This document shows positions 11,535-23,593 of a stretch of 64,000 bases of DNA, piece by piece. Each line of letters opens with the position of its first letter. Within the stretch, counting starts at the first letter, position 1. The notes below the pieces were generated by a model. It did no database searches. It was not told the DNA's origin and saw only the letters and a list, made by a program, of their open reading frames with translations. Source of the DNA: Seiridium cupressi (lineage: Eukaryota > Ascomycota > Sordariomycetes > Amphisphaeriales > Sporocadaceae); assembly GCA_036674765.1 (NCBI GenBank), contig JARVKI010000053.1, forward strand, positions 186,001 through 250,000, given 5' to 3'. The position numbers were made by a program, and so were the translations under genes.

Positions 11535-13336
11535 CTTGTTGGGAATGGCTTGCTCGTTGGTTTTGTCTGATCTGGCGGAAGCAGCTTACGAGCAGCAGCC
11601 TTTTCGGCGTAGTGTCGCAACAGCATCTATATACGGTGCAGAGGTGGTCCAGATGGACGATGTGGTGAATTGGAGAAAGAGACGTGGCTGGTTCAAATAG
11701 GGAACAATCCTAGTTGCTAGGCGCAGTCACGGTCTCGCCATGAAGGATCTCATCTCTGTCAAAGACGGACATGGTCTACTTCGTACTGCTCGAAGCTCAC
11801 AGATTTGTGCTGAGTGTGGATGCATGTAAAGGTGCACATTAGCCGTACGGGTTGAATCTGGTACCATGTTGCTGACGGGAGGGTCCCCTGGCCCTACAAG
11901 GCAAGGATGACACAGCAGCGTGCTGACAGCATCGACTATTTGGTGCTAGAAGGACTGTGTGGTTGCATCGCATGGACGTCCGCTCTGTTAACCAGTCGTA
12001 TTCAATGCCCCAGTGCCAACCGCTGGGCTCGCCGAGGATCATGGCCATTTGGGCCTCGACTTCTGATAGTCATGGCATGAAGTCTTCCCGGCACGCATTC
12101 ATGTCAGAGACCGGGGCTGCACAGAGGACCGCTACTTAATCAAGAGATCAATAACACCACCTGGAAGATGGGGGAAGCCCCGAGCTTGCAGTCCGCGAAG
12201 GTGAAAATGTAGTCATTCAAATGGTGACAGGGTCATAACTTGATGGGATAAGCTGCGCAATGAAGCTGCCCATAGCTGCAGGCTGATGGCTATTCCATGC
12301 CAAGTGGGGCCGGATATAGTTTGTAAGGTTTTGGCGCAAGACAATACATCTCCTGACTGTGCTGCCAAGTGTATATTGGAGTGTCCAAACTGATGGTTTT
12401 GCGTGGTTCATATTGTAGATGAAATGAGTGATATTAAAAGACCTTCCAACCCTAGAGACTGCGTGTCCATAAGCGTATTGTTAAGCAGTACGCCGCCGGG
12501 ACTGTTTGGCGAATGAGTTCGATGCAGCACCTCCGGAGAAGATCGTCACATGCAAGCTGATCGGCACCTTCATAACAGCCATTGCATCTGATAGATTTCT
12601 TGATGTCCTCTTGTTTGCTGGCCGCGGCAGTCGTCGACCTACTGCATTGCTGACAACCAAGCGCATCTACCTTGTATTAAAGTGTATGTATCAATAAGAG
12701 ATGGGTATCAACCGAAACGTGTATAATACAGCTGGGATTTCATAGATATATTCAGTCATAGCTCTTTCTCAAGCCTTCGTCGATGAGCTCTAGTGTCGAG
12801 CATCGGGCAGCCACATGATCTACTATGTGATATGATGGTAAGATGTTCCCTAGCCCTACCCGCGCTTGCTGTTGGTTCGATGCTCAGCTTTGAGGCCCAA
12901 GTTCCAATGCAAGCAACGGGGATGGAGTGGCGCCCAGCGTACCTTGTTTCTGAGTCATCATGCCACGGATGCACAGAGGCGAGGCTGTGATCGCGGCTTA
13001 TCCCCCCTCCCAAAGACGCACATAAAGCATACTTGAGGAGTGTTACGAGATCAAGGTTGAACGTTGCTTACGGTGGCTCCGAAGGGACGCCCGGGGGCAG
13101 AGGCGCTAATGACGCCAGCCGAGCTCTAGTGCTAGTACATACATTTCCACATACTGTACCTCGGTCCCCTCCATGCCGGCTTATGGCACAGGCAATTTTG
13201 GAAGCTCCAAACCTGTCGTTCTCCTAGCCGCAATCCACCTTGTACGACGGCCTGACATGCTCCCTGCTACGAGCTTGACCATGTCGCAACACTGACCCAA
13301 TAGCTTCGATTGCATCCGCACAGCTATGCTTCCAAC
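11535..13336. other. divergent intergenic region between the transcription factor and PEX2
   Basis: No supported gene in 1.8 kb. It carries both promoters. Minus-strand frames at 12217-12411 and 12481-12666 start with real ATGs but show no recognisable domain, and I do not call them. Confidence 0.5.
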
Positions 13337-14758
13337 ATGAGTTCTACCAATTTTGCCCAGGCCCAGCAGCGCCTGGCTGCGCGCCGACAGGCTCGGGAAC
13401 GAGAGACGCAGGCACGCCTTACCGCCCATCGCGAAGCGTCACGCGCGTGGTCACAAGTGTCGCGACTGCCATTCCCGCTCAATCGCCTCGGGAGTTCGTC
13501 ATTGTCCACATGGCAAGTCATATCATCGAGGGAGGGCACGAGACCGGCGTTCCGTGTGGGTCAGGTCGATGCCGAACTCTTGGACGAAGAGCTTGTTGAT
13601 CTCCTGCGTGGTCAAGTTGGCGATGCGCTCAAGTACTTTGGTGGCAACATCAAAGACGACTGGTCCGCTGAGATCATATTCGCGCTTCGGGCCGTACTCT
13701 TCAAACTCACCGTTTGGGACCACGATGCGACATATGGTGCCGCCCTGCAAAATCTCAAGTACACCGACGCCCGACGTCAAGGGTCGGTGCTGGTACCGCC
13801 AAGCAAATGGCAAAAGGCCCTCTACGGTCTTGTCACCGTCGGCGGTAAATATGGGTGGACCAAGTGGGAGAATTGGCTGCTCGACCAGGATAATGGATAT
13901 GATCCGCCTGCACCCCTAGTGCAAAGGTTGGGTGCCATTACTACAAGGTTGACAACAGTCCACTCGGTAGCGGCATTTGCCTCTTTCCTTGTCTTTCTGT
14001 TACGTGGAAGATACCGGACACTTCTGGACAGAATCCTGCGCCTGCGCCTGGTACCACCTACGAGCCAAGTTAGCCGCGAAGTCTCGTTTGAATACCTCAA
14101 CCGCCAACTGGTCTGGCACGCCTTTACCGAGTTCCTATTGTTTGTCCTACCTCTTGTTGGTATTAATCGGTGGCGGAGATGGTTGAGCAGGACATGGCGA
14201 AAGACCAAGGAAATTGTCAACATTAGTAGCAATGATGACAAGAACAGCAAACAGGGCGAATATGCCTTTCTTCCCGAAAGAACATGCGCTATATGCTATC
14301 AAGACCAAAACACCGCTACGTCGGAATCAGAAGTCCTCGCTGCATCGAGTGGCGTCGTGGGATCTGCGCAAACAGATATTACGAATCCCTATGAGACCAT
14401 GCCTTGTGGGTGTATCTACTGCTTTGTCTGCCTGGCTACACGCCTAGAGCGGGAGGAAGGCGAGGGCTGGACGTGTTTGCGCTGTGGCGAACTCGTCAAG
14501 GAGTGTAAGCCCTGGGCTGGAGACGTGTTGGAGGAAAATACCAGATCACCAACCTCATCCCCAAAACGCGTCGGCTTTGCTGATGATGTCAAGCCGCCAT
14601 CGTCCGTTCACGGCGATGAGGTTGGCGTTGTACCGCTGATAGACGATGACGACCGCGACAAAGAGTCCCAGCTTGCTTCAACCAGTGAATCGGAGCATAC
14701 AGACTCGGAGATCTATGAGGAAGAGGAAGACGGCGAGGCCGATTTCAGCAGCGACTGA
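13337..14758 (+). CDS. PEX2: peroxisomal RING E3 ligase component Pex2
   Basis: Pex2 is a peroxisomal membrane RING protein which, with Pex10 and Pex12, ubiquitinates the import receptor Pex5 so that it can be recycled. The gene is one exon of 473 residues. The start is the ATG at 13337 (MSSTNFAQAQQRLAARRQ); the upstream part of the frame has no ATG. Residues about 90-185 match the Pex2/Pex12 N-terminal domain, including GAALQNLKYTDAR and KYGWTKWENWL. Hydrophobic segments lie near 210-222 and 262-276. The C-terminal RING has Cys317/Cys320, Cys357-Gly-Cys359, Cys362/Cys365 and Cys380/Cys383. The position that is often His in animal Pex2 is Cys359 here. A long acidic, serine-rich tail follows the RING. 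Confidence 0.93.
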   Translation: MSSTNFAQAQQRLAARRQARERETQARLTAHREASRAWSQVSRLPFPLNRLGSSSLSTWQVISSREGTRPAFRVGQVDAELLDEELVDLLRGQVGDALKYFGGNIKDDWSAEIIFALRAVLFKLTVWDHDATYGAALQNLKYTDARRQGSVLVPPSKWQKALYGLVTVGGKYGWTKWENWLLDQDNGYDPPAPLVQRLGAITTRLTTVHSVAAFASFLVFLLRGRYRTLLDRILRLRLVPPTSQVSREVSFEYLNRQLVWHAFTEFLLFVLPLVGINRWRRWLSRTWRKTKEIVNISSNDDKNSKQGEYAFLPERTCAICYQDQNTATSESEVLAASSGVVGSAQTDITNPYETMPCGCIYCFVCLATRLEREEGEGWTCLRCGELVKECKPWAGDVLEENTRSPTSSPKRVGFADDVKPPSSVHGDEVGVVPLIDDDDRDKESQLASTSESEHTDSEIYEEEEDGEADFSSD

Positions 14759-16380
14759 TCTAATGCTATTCAAGCATCCTGTGAGGCTGACTAAGGACTT
14801 GATGCCAAGCCTGGCTGGTCATTGGCATGTTCAGCTTGTCAGGGATCATCAACGTTCGATACTCAACGGCCACAAATCAACATGCACACAATACGATAGA
14901 GGACTCCGCGAATAAATGGCCTCGTCTGCCTCACGTTATCGCTACCGCCAGTTCAGGACGCATGACTTGCCCAGGAGCAGCCACGACATTAGTGCTTATG
15001 CCAATCAACAAAAATTTCTTAAGGATTGCCAATTCAGAGAAGTATGCACAGAAAGGAAATGCGTGGGGTGTTGCGCCCACTACATATCAGCACGGTGATG
15101 CAATCATTTATGCAGGCGTGCTGCGCTGTCGACTGCCGCCATCGCTACAATACTGAGATGGGTTATGAGGTAGCCTATTCTCCTGGCCAGCCTGCAGGCG
15201 TAGTTGATGATTAATGTCACGTCATCTGCGCCCACAATAGCCAGCTAAAACATCTCCCTTCGAGCCGCCTCCGGGTGCGCCATGCAGGTGAAGGGCTCCT
15301 TTGAGTTAACCTCCGTAGGGCTGGGCTAAGCGCTTAAGGCTCAAGGCCGATGCGCCTCCAATGTCTCTCTACCGCGACCAAGAAGTATAGTTTAGAAAGG
15401 CTGCGATCCGTTTCGAGTACGTCTAGATGTATACAGTAAGACCAAATGGACGAGTACAGGAGTCGGCCCTGGTGTACACTATCACAGCTCCTGGCACGGC
15501 TGAAGCAGGCAGTGGTTATGGAAACAGCTCGTGCTGCTGTACGGCCTAGAATCAGTAGGGATGGCTTCCATTAGCTCTCCACAGGCGTGTTCGGTGATTG
15601 AAGAGAAATCAATGCTTTGTGGTTCTCTTTCGAGACGCCAGCTGATTGATTGCATATACCATTTCAACTGGACGCAAAAGAGTGGGTCATCAGTTGGCTC
15701 AATAGTTCAGTAGGATAGTGTGATATCCGCGAAAGCATGAGAGATATTGCGTAATTAGATGTGTAAAATTATCTCGCAGAATACGTATTCAACAAGCTCG
15801 AACGGCATCATACAGGTACAACGTAATCTTTGTCCGATGCCTGCCTAAGATAGTCCAACATCACCCTCATCAGCCGAGTCTCCAGCGGCAAGCGGCAAGG
15901 AAAGCAACATTGATCGCAAGGATGGCTACGCACAACATCATTATAATCTAAAGACAGCCTCGCGGCGTACTGGAGCACCCGGTCGCTTCTTGCATTCTCT
16001 CATGGCCGTGATAGTTGATTTATGAACCATTGGTTTTATCTACCACGATGATATATGTCCGAAGGCGCGAGGGCATTACGAGAAATATCACAGGAGCTGC
16101 CACTTATGGTGAGTAAAGTAACTACAACTTGCGGCAGCTGGACGTGTTTTGAGGAATGGAGCGGTGAACTTTCAATAGTGGGACTGTAGTCCAGCGGGTA
16201 GTTCCACCATAAGAGTAATGCAAAACGGTGAGCCCACTACCTAGGTACCTACTACCATTAGGCGTGAGGTGCAACTTGATGCGCACAAGCTCTTTTACGG
16301 TGCTCGAGTTTCTTGCTCCTCGAAGGTAGACATATGGGTGGTACTGGTATTGTCTTCCGCGAGGGGGGTTGCCAGCTCCC
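14759..16380. other. intergenic, no gene seen
   Basis: Over 1.6 kb follow PEX2 with no protein-like frame. Short open frames have no family features. Near 16240-16256 there is a CCTAGGTACCTAC run like the palindromic TACCTA sequences seen elsewhere in the window. Confidence 0.5.
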
Positions 16381-16386
16381 TAGTAG

Positions 16387-16432
<46 letters not shown>
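16387..16432. repeat. (GAT)n trinucleotide microsatellite, about 15 units
   Basis: An uninterrupted TGA/GAT run. On the minus strand it would give polyserine or polyhistidine in chance frames, which is why short open frames here look striking but are not genes. Confidence 0.95.
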
Positions 16433-16433
<1 letters not shown>

Positions 16434-16715
16434 GAACCGAACAACTAGGTAATGCATACAATGTACATGCAAGCGATACGACCATGAAGTTGACCAGTCA
16501 CGCAGAGACTTTGCCCTGTGCAGACTTCCCTGCAAACTACCCGCGACTGCTGCAAGTCTGGCAGTTTTCAGGGTCCACACGCAGCGCCGACAGCGTCATC
16601 ACGCGCCAGAGGCGCTGGTACCAGTAGCTCCAGTGGGGAGATCAACCCCTTCGAGCCCTGCCATCCCTGCGGGACATCCAACCTCAAGCGACTTAGCACG
16701 CCCAGTTAACCCTGG

Positions 16716-16920
16716 CGTCCCGAGCTCGCGACTTCCGTGACAATCCGGACCGCGTTTCAACCATCTTTGACCACAGCGTCACACAAGCCCTTTTTGGTGG
16801 TCATGGTTTGGATATCGGGCACGACTTGGCCCTAGATTATCTCAAACTCGGTGGAATTACGCGTGGCCATCGCCCTACCTCTCTGCCAGACCTGCAGACC
16901 ATGAGCGCTGCGATCCCATG
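16716..16920 (+). CDS. unassigned open frame upstream of the membrane-protein gene
   Basis: A frame with no in-frame start runs to a TGA at 16918-16920. It reads, in part, RDFRDNPDRVSTIFDHSV and then GHGLDIGHDLALDYLKLGG, with protein-like composition. It begins just after a possible acceptor (GCCCAG before 16710), so it could be the last exon of a small spliced gene whose first exon lies at about 16500-16700. Two other frames are also open in that upstream stretch and I could not choose one. I do not recognise the sequence. It may instead be chance coding potential in a GC-rich promoter. Confidence 0.3.
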
Positions 16921-16976
16921 ATCCCGAACCTTGACCTAGACCCCGGTAGACATTGACTGATCCCAGGGCGGCAACG

Positions 16977-18978
16977 ATGCCCAACTTCTTCCCCTTCATC
17001 CCTGGTACCGAAACGTCGCGCGCCGCACGTCAACATGCGTCCGACTCCTCGCCGCTTCTAGGCCGGTTCCGCGCCGTGCCACGGTCGCACCAGCAACACC
17101 AGTCGCACAATCATCCTTATGGTTCTCGTCGACACCGTGCCTCCTCCTCTGCTTCCCGCCTTACCGCGCTATTGTCGGCCGGTGGGAGAGGGAGCGTGCA
17201 TGTCGGCTACGGCGCTCTCGTGACGGCCTCCTTGGAGTCTGACGATGAATCGAGCGACGACTTCTACGACAGCGAAGAGGAGGAAGCAGGTTGGCTCGAG
17301 CGAACAGGCAAGATAGCGGGCCGCAATGTGAGGGACCTCTGGGTTGCGCCGAAGCAGGCCGCTGTCAAGAAGGTCGTGGAGAGTTGGTGGCGGAGGTGGG
17401 GTTTGCTTGTTTTCCTGCCGGCCGGACTGGTAAGTTTACACAAATGAAAGAGAGCACTCATGAAGTAAGGGAAGCTGACTGAGGCAGGCGGTAATATGGT
17501 GTGCTCTTCCTTTCCCGCAGTATCCCCTGCGGCCGGATGATACCGACCTGAATCCTGGAGCTAAGGACGACCATAGAGTGCCCGGTCACGGATCGGCGCG
17601 GGTACAAGTGAACTTCTGGTTCTTCTTATTCGTGTATTACGGCTTTTACAATCTGACGGCCCTGATATGGATCACCAAGGTGTTTAACCTCTACAGCTTG
17701 AACTGGTGGCCATCGACGTTGGGCTTCCCACTCACGATTTCCATGATTGCTATACTAAGCATTGCTGCTCCTATTCCTGTCTACATGGTACCTGAGCTTA
17801 ACTTTCTGACCATACATAATACGGCCTGGATTTCGTGGACCTTCATCATCATGGCCATGCCTGTGGCGATCGCCTTTTGCATCATGATGCTGCATGAGCG
17901 ACACCTTGGGCTACGGCAGTCATTGTCCGAGACGCAACGGATTTTCACGTCCTCGTGGTGGACCGGGGAGCCCGACTCCGTCTCTGCTCGGAACAATCGC
18001 CGGCGCCCAGGTCTGAGAGGGAATGAGTTTGACCCCAACTCCTTCCTGCAGACTCCCCCACCCAATCGGAGTAGAATCCCGGCGTCCATGCGTCGAAACT
18101 GGCTTCCAGCGAGCTTTGTGCGCTTCGTGTGGTTCTGTCTCGCGCTCCTCGTTGGACTTTTGGCCTACCTGATAGGAGAGGCGTACGCCGAGATCTATCT
18201 TAGGACCTTGCCTCACAACAATTTGGAAACCGTCGTGTACGTCTATAGCTGGATTGTGACGGTACACCTTCTAGATGCCCTGACCGGATGGATTCTTGGT
18301 GCCAGTGAAGGAGAAAGAGTAGGGAGCTATCCCCTGAGTTGGATATTCAAGCTGTAAGAGACGTAACCTACTGCACTTAGCCCCCCGATACTAACTGCCC
18401 CTCGAAGGTATTTCATGCTTACCTATCAGACCTATGTCCGGGCACTATACGCACGGCTCCGCTCGCCGTCACAGTTCGTCTGGTTGCAGGTTCTTTCATC
18501 CAGCTCACTCATCATACTGACACCTATCACCATGTCAGTGACCTACCATCGCATCATGGGGTTCCTGGGCCTGACGACGCAGTCATATGCATCGTACCAG
18601 AAGCTACGCATCCGTGATGTCTTTATCAGATTTCTCGCGGAAAATGTGAGCATGCTCACCTTCCTTGGCAGCATCCTGGTGCTGCACTTTGGCGCCAACA
18701 AAGATGTATACCCCTATTTTGCCTTCGATGACCCAACCCGAGATGAAGGGTACGATTTCGACCTCACCTTCTATGCCTCGAGCATTACCTGGGCCTGCGA
18801 GCTGATCGCAGGGATCGTGCTTAGGGGTCTAATCCGCTGGATCTTCGGCGTCAATGCGAGCGTAGAGGGCAAGCTGGACCTTGCCGTGTGGCCCGAGTTG
18901 TTGCCCACAAGCGTGGCCGTCATGCTGCATGTATTGCAGAACATGTTGTTCTCAATCATCCGGTTGCATTTCCACTGA
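16977..18978 (+). CDS. uncharacterised fungal multipass membrane protein
   Basis: I do not recognise a named family. Exons 16977-17429, 17521-18353 and 18408-18978 join cleanly (introns 91 and 54 bp, starting GTAAGT and GTAAGA, ending GCAG and GAAG) to give 618 residues. The start is the first ATG, MPNFFPFIPGTE. Residues 1-80 are polar, rich in Arg, His and Ser. An acidic stretch follows near 90-105 (ESDDESSDDFYDSEEEE). Then come about nine or ten hydrophobic segments, with FWFFLFVYYGFYNLTALIW and LGFPLTISMIAILSIAAP among the first. A loop of about 90 polar residues (SWWTGEPDSV to NSFLQTPPPNR) divides two membrane halves. The architecture suggests a membrane protein with a cytosolic N-terminus; localisation and activity are unknown. 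Confidence 0.8.
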
Positions 18979-19175
18979 GACCGGAGCGATTGTATCCGGC
19001 CAACGTCTTGGGCCTGAACTCTACGCAGTGCCGACACCACTATGAAAAGCTTAATATATGGCGCCTTGGTCTGGGGACAAGAGGCAGACTCCAACTTGCC
19101 AAGCGTGGCGATGGAATTCTGGAAGTACAGTACCCCATTGCGGCCATTCCAAGAGGGGTCGAGGTGTCAAGGAGA

Positions 19176-19206
19176 GATGAGGGATGAGGGATGAGGGATG
19201 AGGGAT
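19176..19206. repeat. heptanucleotide tandem repeat (GATGAGG)4
   Basis: Four exact GATGAGG copies lie about 200 bp after the stop codon of the membrane-protein gene, probably in its 3' untranslated region or just beyond. Confidence 0.9.
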
Positions 19207-22200
19207 TTCCTTATTCTTGGTGGATTTCAATGACTTTGTTTGCGTATTAATGAATGAAACGAGCTCTAGACGGGAGGCACGAATGATACCCTTTGTTAGA
19301 ATTCCCCAGTATCGAAGTCTTAGATATCTCTGTAATCAAGTGTCGTTTTTAGAGTGCCAGCCGTATCAGAGCCATCCAAGGAAAGATGATATAATTCTTA
19401 CTCATACCGTTGCATCGGTAGACATATACGTGTATGGGAAAGAAGCAATCGTGCGGCCGTTGTGCAAGTATGCCGCTGCACCTAAGCGGAGACACCCCGT
19501 CTGTAATATGCACGACATAATTACAGTCTCGGCTTGTCTTTTGTCGGGACGCCACAATGGCTATGCCATAAGTCCTACCAAATCCACATTCAGCAACTTG
19601 CTACAACAGCACCGATGGAAGCGGTAAAGAAGGGACGGGATACTTCCTCGTGCTGGTCCTCTACTCCCTAGATGCTCTCCTTTCCTACATGTATCCATAT
19701 TTCATCGGTGAAGGAAGCGCCAAAGGTGATGGCTATGAGTAGTCCACTACGGCGTATCATGGTGAAGTACAGTGAGCCTGCTTTGTATAGTACATATCTG
19801 ATAGGAACTAAAGTGTGGATCGGGTTTCGATTCCTCTAACATCTTGGGGTCGGGATGGGCAAGCGACAGACACCAAGCTGCACAGCGGATATCGTTTTTT
19901 AAATTTATCAACTCGGCGCAGCGGTGAGTTGCATGATGTTGTGCAACCATCGGTTGAGGAAGAGACAGGGCTGGCCGGAAAGGTTCATGGTTGTCAGCGC
20001 CACCTCAACGTTTCCGGCAACGGTGTTGAAGGGACAGAAGCAGAGCCAACATCGTGAGCAGTGGCTCGAGCGGTAGCTTGTTTTGTGCCATTGCTCCGGA
20101 AAAACGCATGAAGCTATTTGCTGACTACTTTGGCACGTTTGAGTAATTTACGGCCATGTGGCAAGACTGGATTGATGTCCAGCTCCGTGTCTCATGGGCC
20201 CAGGAGCCTCATCCCGTCGGCTATTGGGCCTCCTCAAATCTGTATCGCAATCAAGGCCATGATGCAATAAAGAAGAAGTCGGGCTCACCGTTTTGACTGC
20301 AAGACTGGCGGTGAACAGCTCGTCATGACTCGTGGTCTGTTCTAGGAACAAATCCGGAGCATGTCAAACCCCAAGTTCTCCGAAACAGAGCTACGCATGT
20401 ACGTAGCACAGCTTGCTTCTAAGAAACGGCAGTTATGGGTTCCTCCACATGCTCCACGTAAGATGAAAGCACTAATGCAGACGATTCTAATCAAGTACAG
20501 TATCTATTCAAGTTCGTCCGCCAGCAATCGAGTGTGGTCGTGAAAATAGAAACTCTCTCCCCTAGATACGCGCAAGAATGTAGCGACTAAGTTGTTCTAT
20601 ATTAGTGGTTGCCACATGTCCAAGTACGAATGCTTGTTATTTTATTAGGGTGCCAATGGGACTGTGAATGTGCCAACTTTTGCGTCGACTACTCATGGAG
20701 AGTGGCATCAATGATAGCCGGCCGCACCTGTAAGGAAGCCTTACCTGTTCGAGAATGGGGCTCGGTGGACAGCTCACCTGGTGTAATCTCAATATGACAG
20801 TTTATAGGGAGGCTGGGATGCTGAGTAAGTTTTGCAACAGGCAAGGGTCGCATGGCCGAGGCCGCTCCAATGCCCGAAGGCGTCATTGGGATAACACGGC
20901 CAGCAGGCGACGCTGTCCCCGGTTCACACCGAGAATCCCGATGGCAGGGCCGTAGGAGATGCAAATGCAGGGTGTCTAAACGCGGTAAGGAACATGTGAA
21001 AATTTGTCAAAGCAGACTGGTGGCTCGGATGTCGGCCTACTGTCTATCGTATGTGAGTGACGCGACCTACGGTTCTGGCCCTGGCTTGCTAGAAGGGAAG
21101 CACGAGTCTTTGGGCTCCGAACGACGCTCCCGGGTGTCTTGGTTTGCGCAGAACCCAGACCGCCAGCATACAGGTGTGGTTGCAGTGATATTGGCCGCAG
21201 ATTATGTGACCGTGTCTTGTAAGGCTATGACCTTGAGAAGGTTGTGCCGCCGTGGCCGACGGAACTAGGCAGAAGAGTCTGCGCCGCATGATTCGTTCGC
21301 AAGAGTCACTGAGGCGCGAGTGCAGAGCCCCATGTTGGTCATGACTAGGTCGGTCTCACTGATTATCGATATCACTCGATATCCAGTTGCGTGGGTGTGC
21401 GGTTTTCTGCCTGATAGCCTGGCGCTCCTTCTAGCCTGCGAATCAAGATGTCGAGAGCGCATACACCGTCAATCAACAGACACCCCAATGGTTGGTTGAC
21501 TGATTGATGGAAACACCGCCAGGGCAGCAGAGCGTCGGAGTCCAGGCATCCATGCAAACACCTGCGGTCCGTTGGCAACACGGTCCGACTTGGCCTGCGA
21601 TTTGTTAAGAGCGAAACGCGGATTCTGGGATTTCGTGGGGGACGAGGAACTTTTGAACGATTCGTGCCGCAATGGGCAAGTGGCAGAGGAGGCGGGGAGC
21701 TAGATCTCATCACAATTGGGAAGTCAGCCAACTATAGTCGGTGCCAGCATTCCCTACCTGTCATGGTGTCTGGGGGTTATTTGCAAGTATCTAGCTTGCC
21801 AGCCTCAATGTTCATACAATTCAATGCAGGTAGCCAGCACCTGCGGTGGCCTGGACCCGAGCAGCTCAGGTTTCAGCTGCGGATGGTATGGTACACAGTC
21901 GGGTATGTTTATACTAGCATATACTCGCAACCAGCCATTGGCTTCTGTCGACGCAACACGAAAACAGACCAACTAGGACACGGCAAGCTTGGTCAGGAAA
22001 AAACTCAAAATTGGTTCGTGGTTTCAAAGCTCCAAACCGTAACGAATGCAGCCGGAATTCTTTGCCAGCAACAGTGGCGGCACCTTGATGAGTCAAGGCA
22101 CAGGAGATCGCCAGGCACTGCTGAACATGGATTGTCAAACTTGGGGGACATGTCTTAGATTTTGCTGGAAATGTGCTCATAGACCAGTTCCATAATAGGC

Positions 22201-22303
22201 CCTATTTGACTCCATCGAGGTCGGGCACCTAATTCAGAGACGTGAATGAATCTCAGAAGCTGCCTCAAGCTTCTTCAAGTGTTTCAATTGTAGGAACCCG
22301 GCC

Positions 22304-22323
22304 GGGGGGGGGGGCGGGGGGGG
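22304..22323. repeat. guanine run (G11-C-G8)
   Basis: Eleven Gs, one C and eight Gs on the plus strand. It could form a G-quadruplex. Length variation and sequencing error are likely here, so the exact count should not be trusted. Confidence 0.85.
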
Positions 22324-22602
22324 CTAACAAATGCCCCCGTTGGGTCCAGATGGCTTACTTACATTGCCTGCATGCGTGTATGGATGTACTGACATACATG
22401 CAGCACATCTCACGTTCGTGTCTGCGTTCACCTCATAGAGCGGGTTTCTGGGGGCCTTACCGCCTGTATCTGCAGCTGGATTGATCCATCGAGTGCTCAA
22501 TCAGCTCCATCGTCGGACAGTGGCTGCATGGGTTCTAATTCTCCTTTGGTATGGTGGCATCGACAGATGGTGGGGTTGGGCCTGTCGTGGGCCTCTGCAA
22601 TG

Positions 22603-22655
22603 CCCACTACTGCTCCCACTACTGCTCCCACTACTGCTCCCACTACTGCTCCCAC
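22603..22655. repeat. 12-bp tandem repeat, 4.4 copies
   Basis: The unit CCCACTACTGCT repeats four times and ends with CCCAC, without mismatches. In two minus-strand frames it gives GAVV- and GSSS-like repeats, but no gene is otherwise supported here. Confidence 0.95.
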
Positions 22656-23593
22656 GAGGGGCTCGCCATTTGTGTAGGATATTACTTGACCGGAAGGCAA
22701 AGGCGCGTTTCAGCTCCAGGAAAGCAGTTGCACGCAAGGAAGCCAGCCAGCTGGGCGGATGTCTTCCGGAAAGCCCCTCCGCGCTCGTGCAATGCGGGTG
22801 GTGGTGATGATGAGGATGGTACCACCGTATGGAACGAGCAGCAGCTTTGGGTCCCGATCTGTGAAAAGCGGCCAGACCTTGAAACCAGGAATAGAGAAAA
22901 GGCGTGATGGAGCCCCTCCATAGAAGATACTGATAGGCGGCCTTCGGACTAACGCGGACAGGTAATCCAGGACACCCAGATGCATCGTAGGTAAAATTGC
23001 GACGATGGCCCGATAGCGAGCGAGCATGTCAAGATTTTCCCGATTTACCCCGCCAAAAAGCTGTCGTTACGAGCAGCAGCAGAAAAGCACCGCCGTGACC
23101 TTTGGGCCAACCACGCAAAATCCCGCCGCCCAGAAAATGCTGGAAAATGACCATCCCACCTCGAAACAACCCCACCCTGCGCGACAATGAATGTTCTACC
23201 TGCGCCTAGGTTAGCCTCCTCCCAAGACGCAAGCAAGGCCAGGACCCAATATCCTTATCCGCACCGTCCCTTCGTCGCCTTCTCCCGCTCGTTTGTGACC
23301 AAGCACCGCTGCCTTCTGTTCATGCCAGCTCAGGCTTAGGCTGCCATTCCATCTCATCCCGCTCGCTCGCTAGGCCGACCTCCTCTGCGTTGTCAGAGCA
23401 AACCTTGCCCTGTCTGTCTCACCTGAACCCTGTTGTTCGGCCTTCCTCTTCCAGATCGACTCCCCTCTCAGCCAGCCCAACAGCTCCCTTGTGCCACACC
23501 CCCAGGCCAGCTCGAAAAATTTCTCCCGGATACAGATATCGCTCTGCTTCTGCGCTGCCGCCTCTCCCTCTCCTCCCTCCTCTCTTCTTCACA

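Larger units (their letters stand above)
18979..23593. other. 4.6-kb gene-poor region with simple repeats
   Basis: No supported gene. Open frames of up to 164 codons occur (for example 21664-22158) but lack ATG starts or family features. The region holds three simple-sequence tracts annotated separately. The last 500 bp, pyrimidine-rich and CpG-containing, are the probable promoter and 5' leader of the APRT gene. Confidence 0.5.

Noticed and set aside
16258..16580. Minus-strand frames with polyserine or polyhistidine runs
   Set aside because: Direct translation of the GAT microsatellite.
22497..22737. Minus-strand frames with GAVV- or GSSS-type repeats
   Set aside because: Translation of the 12-bp tandem repeat; no other coding signs.
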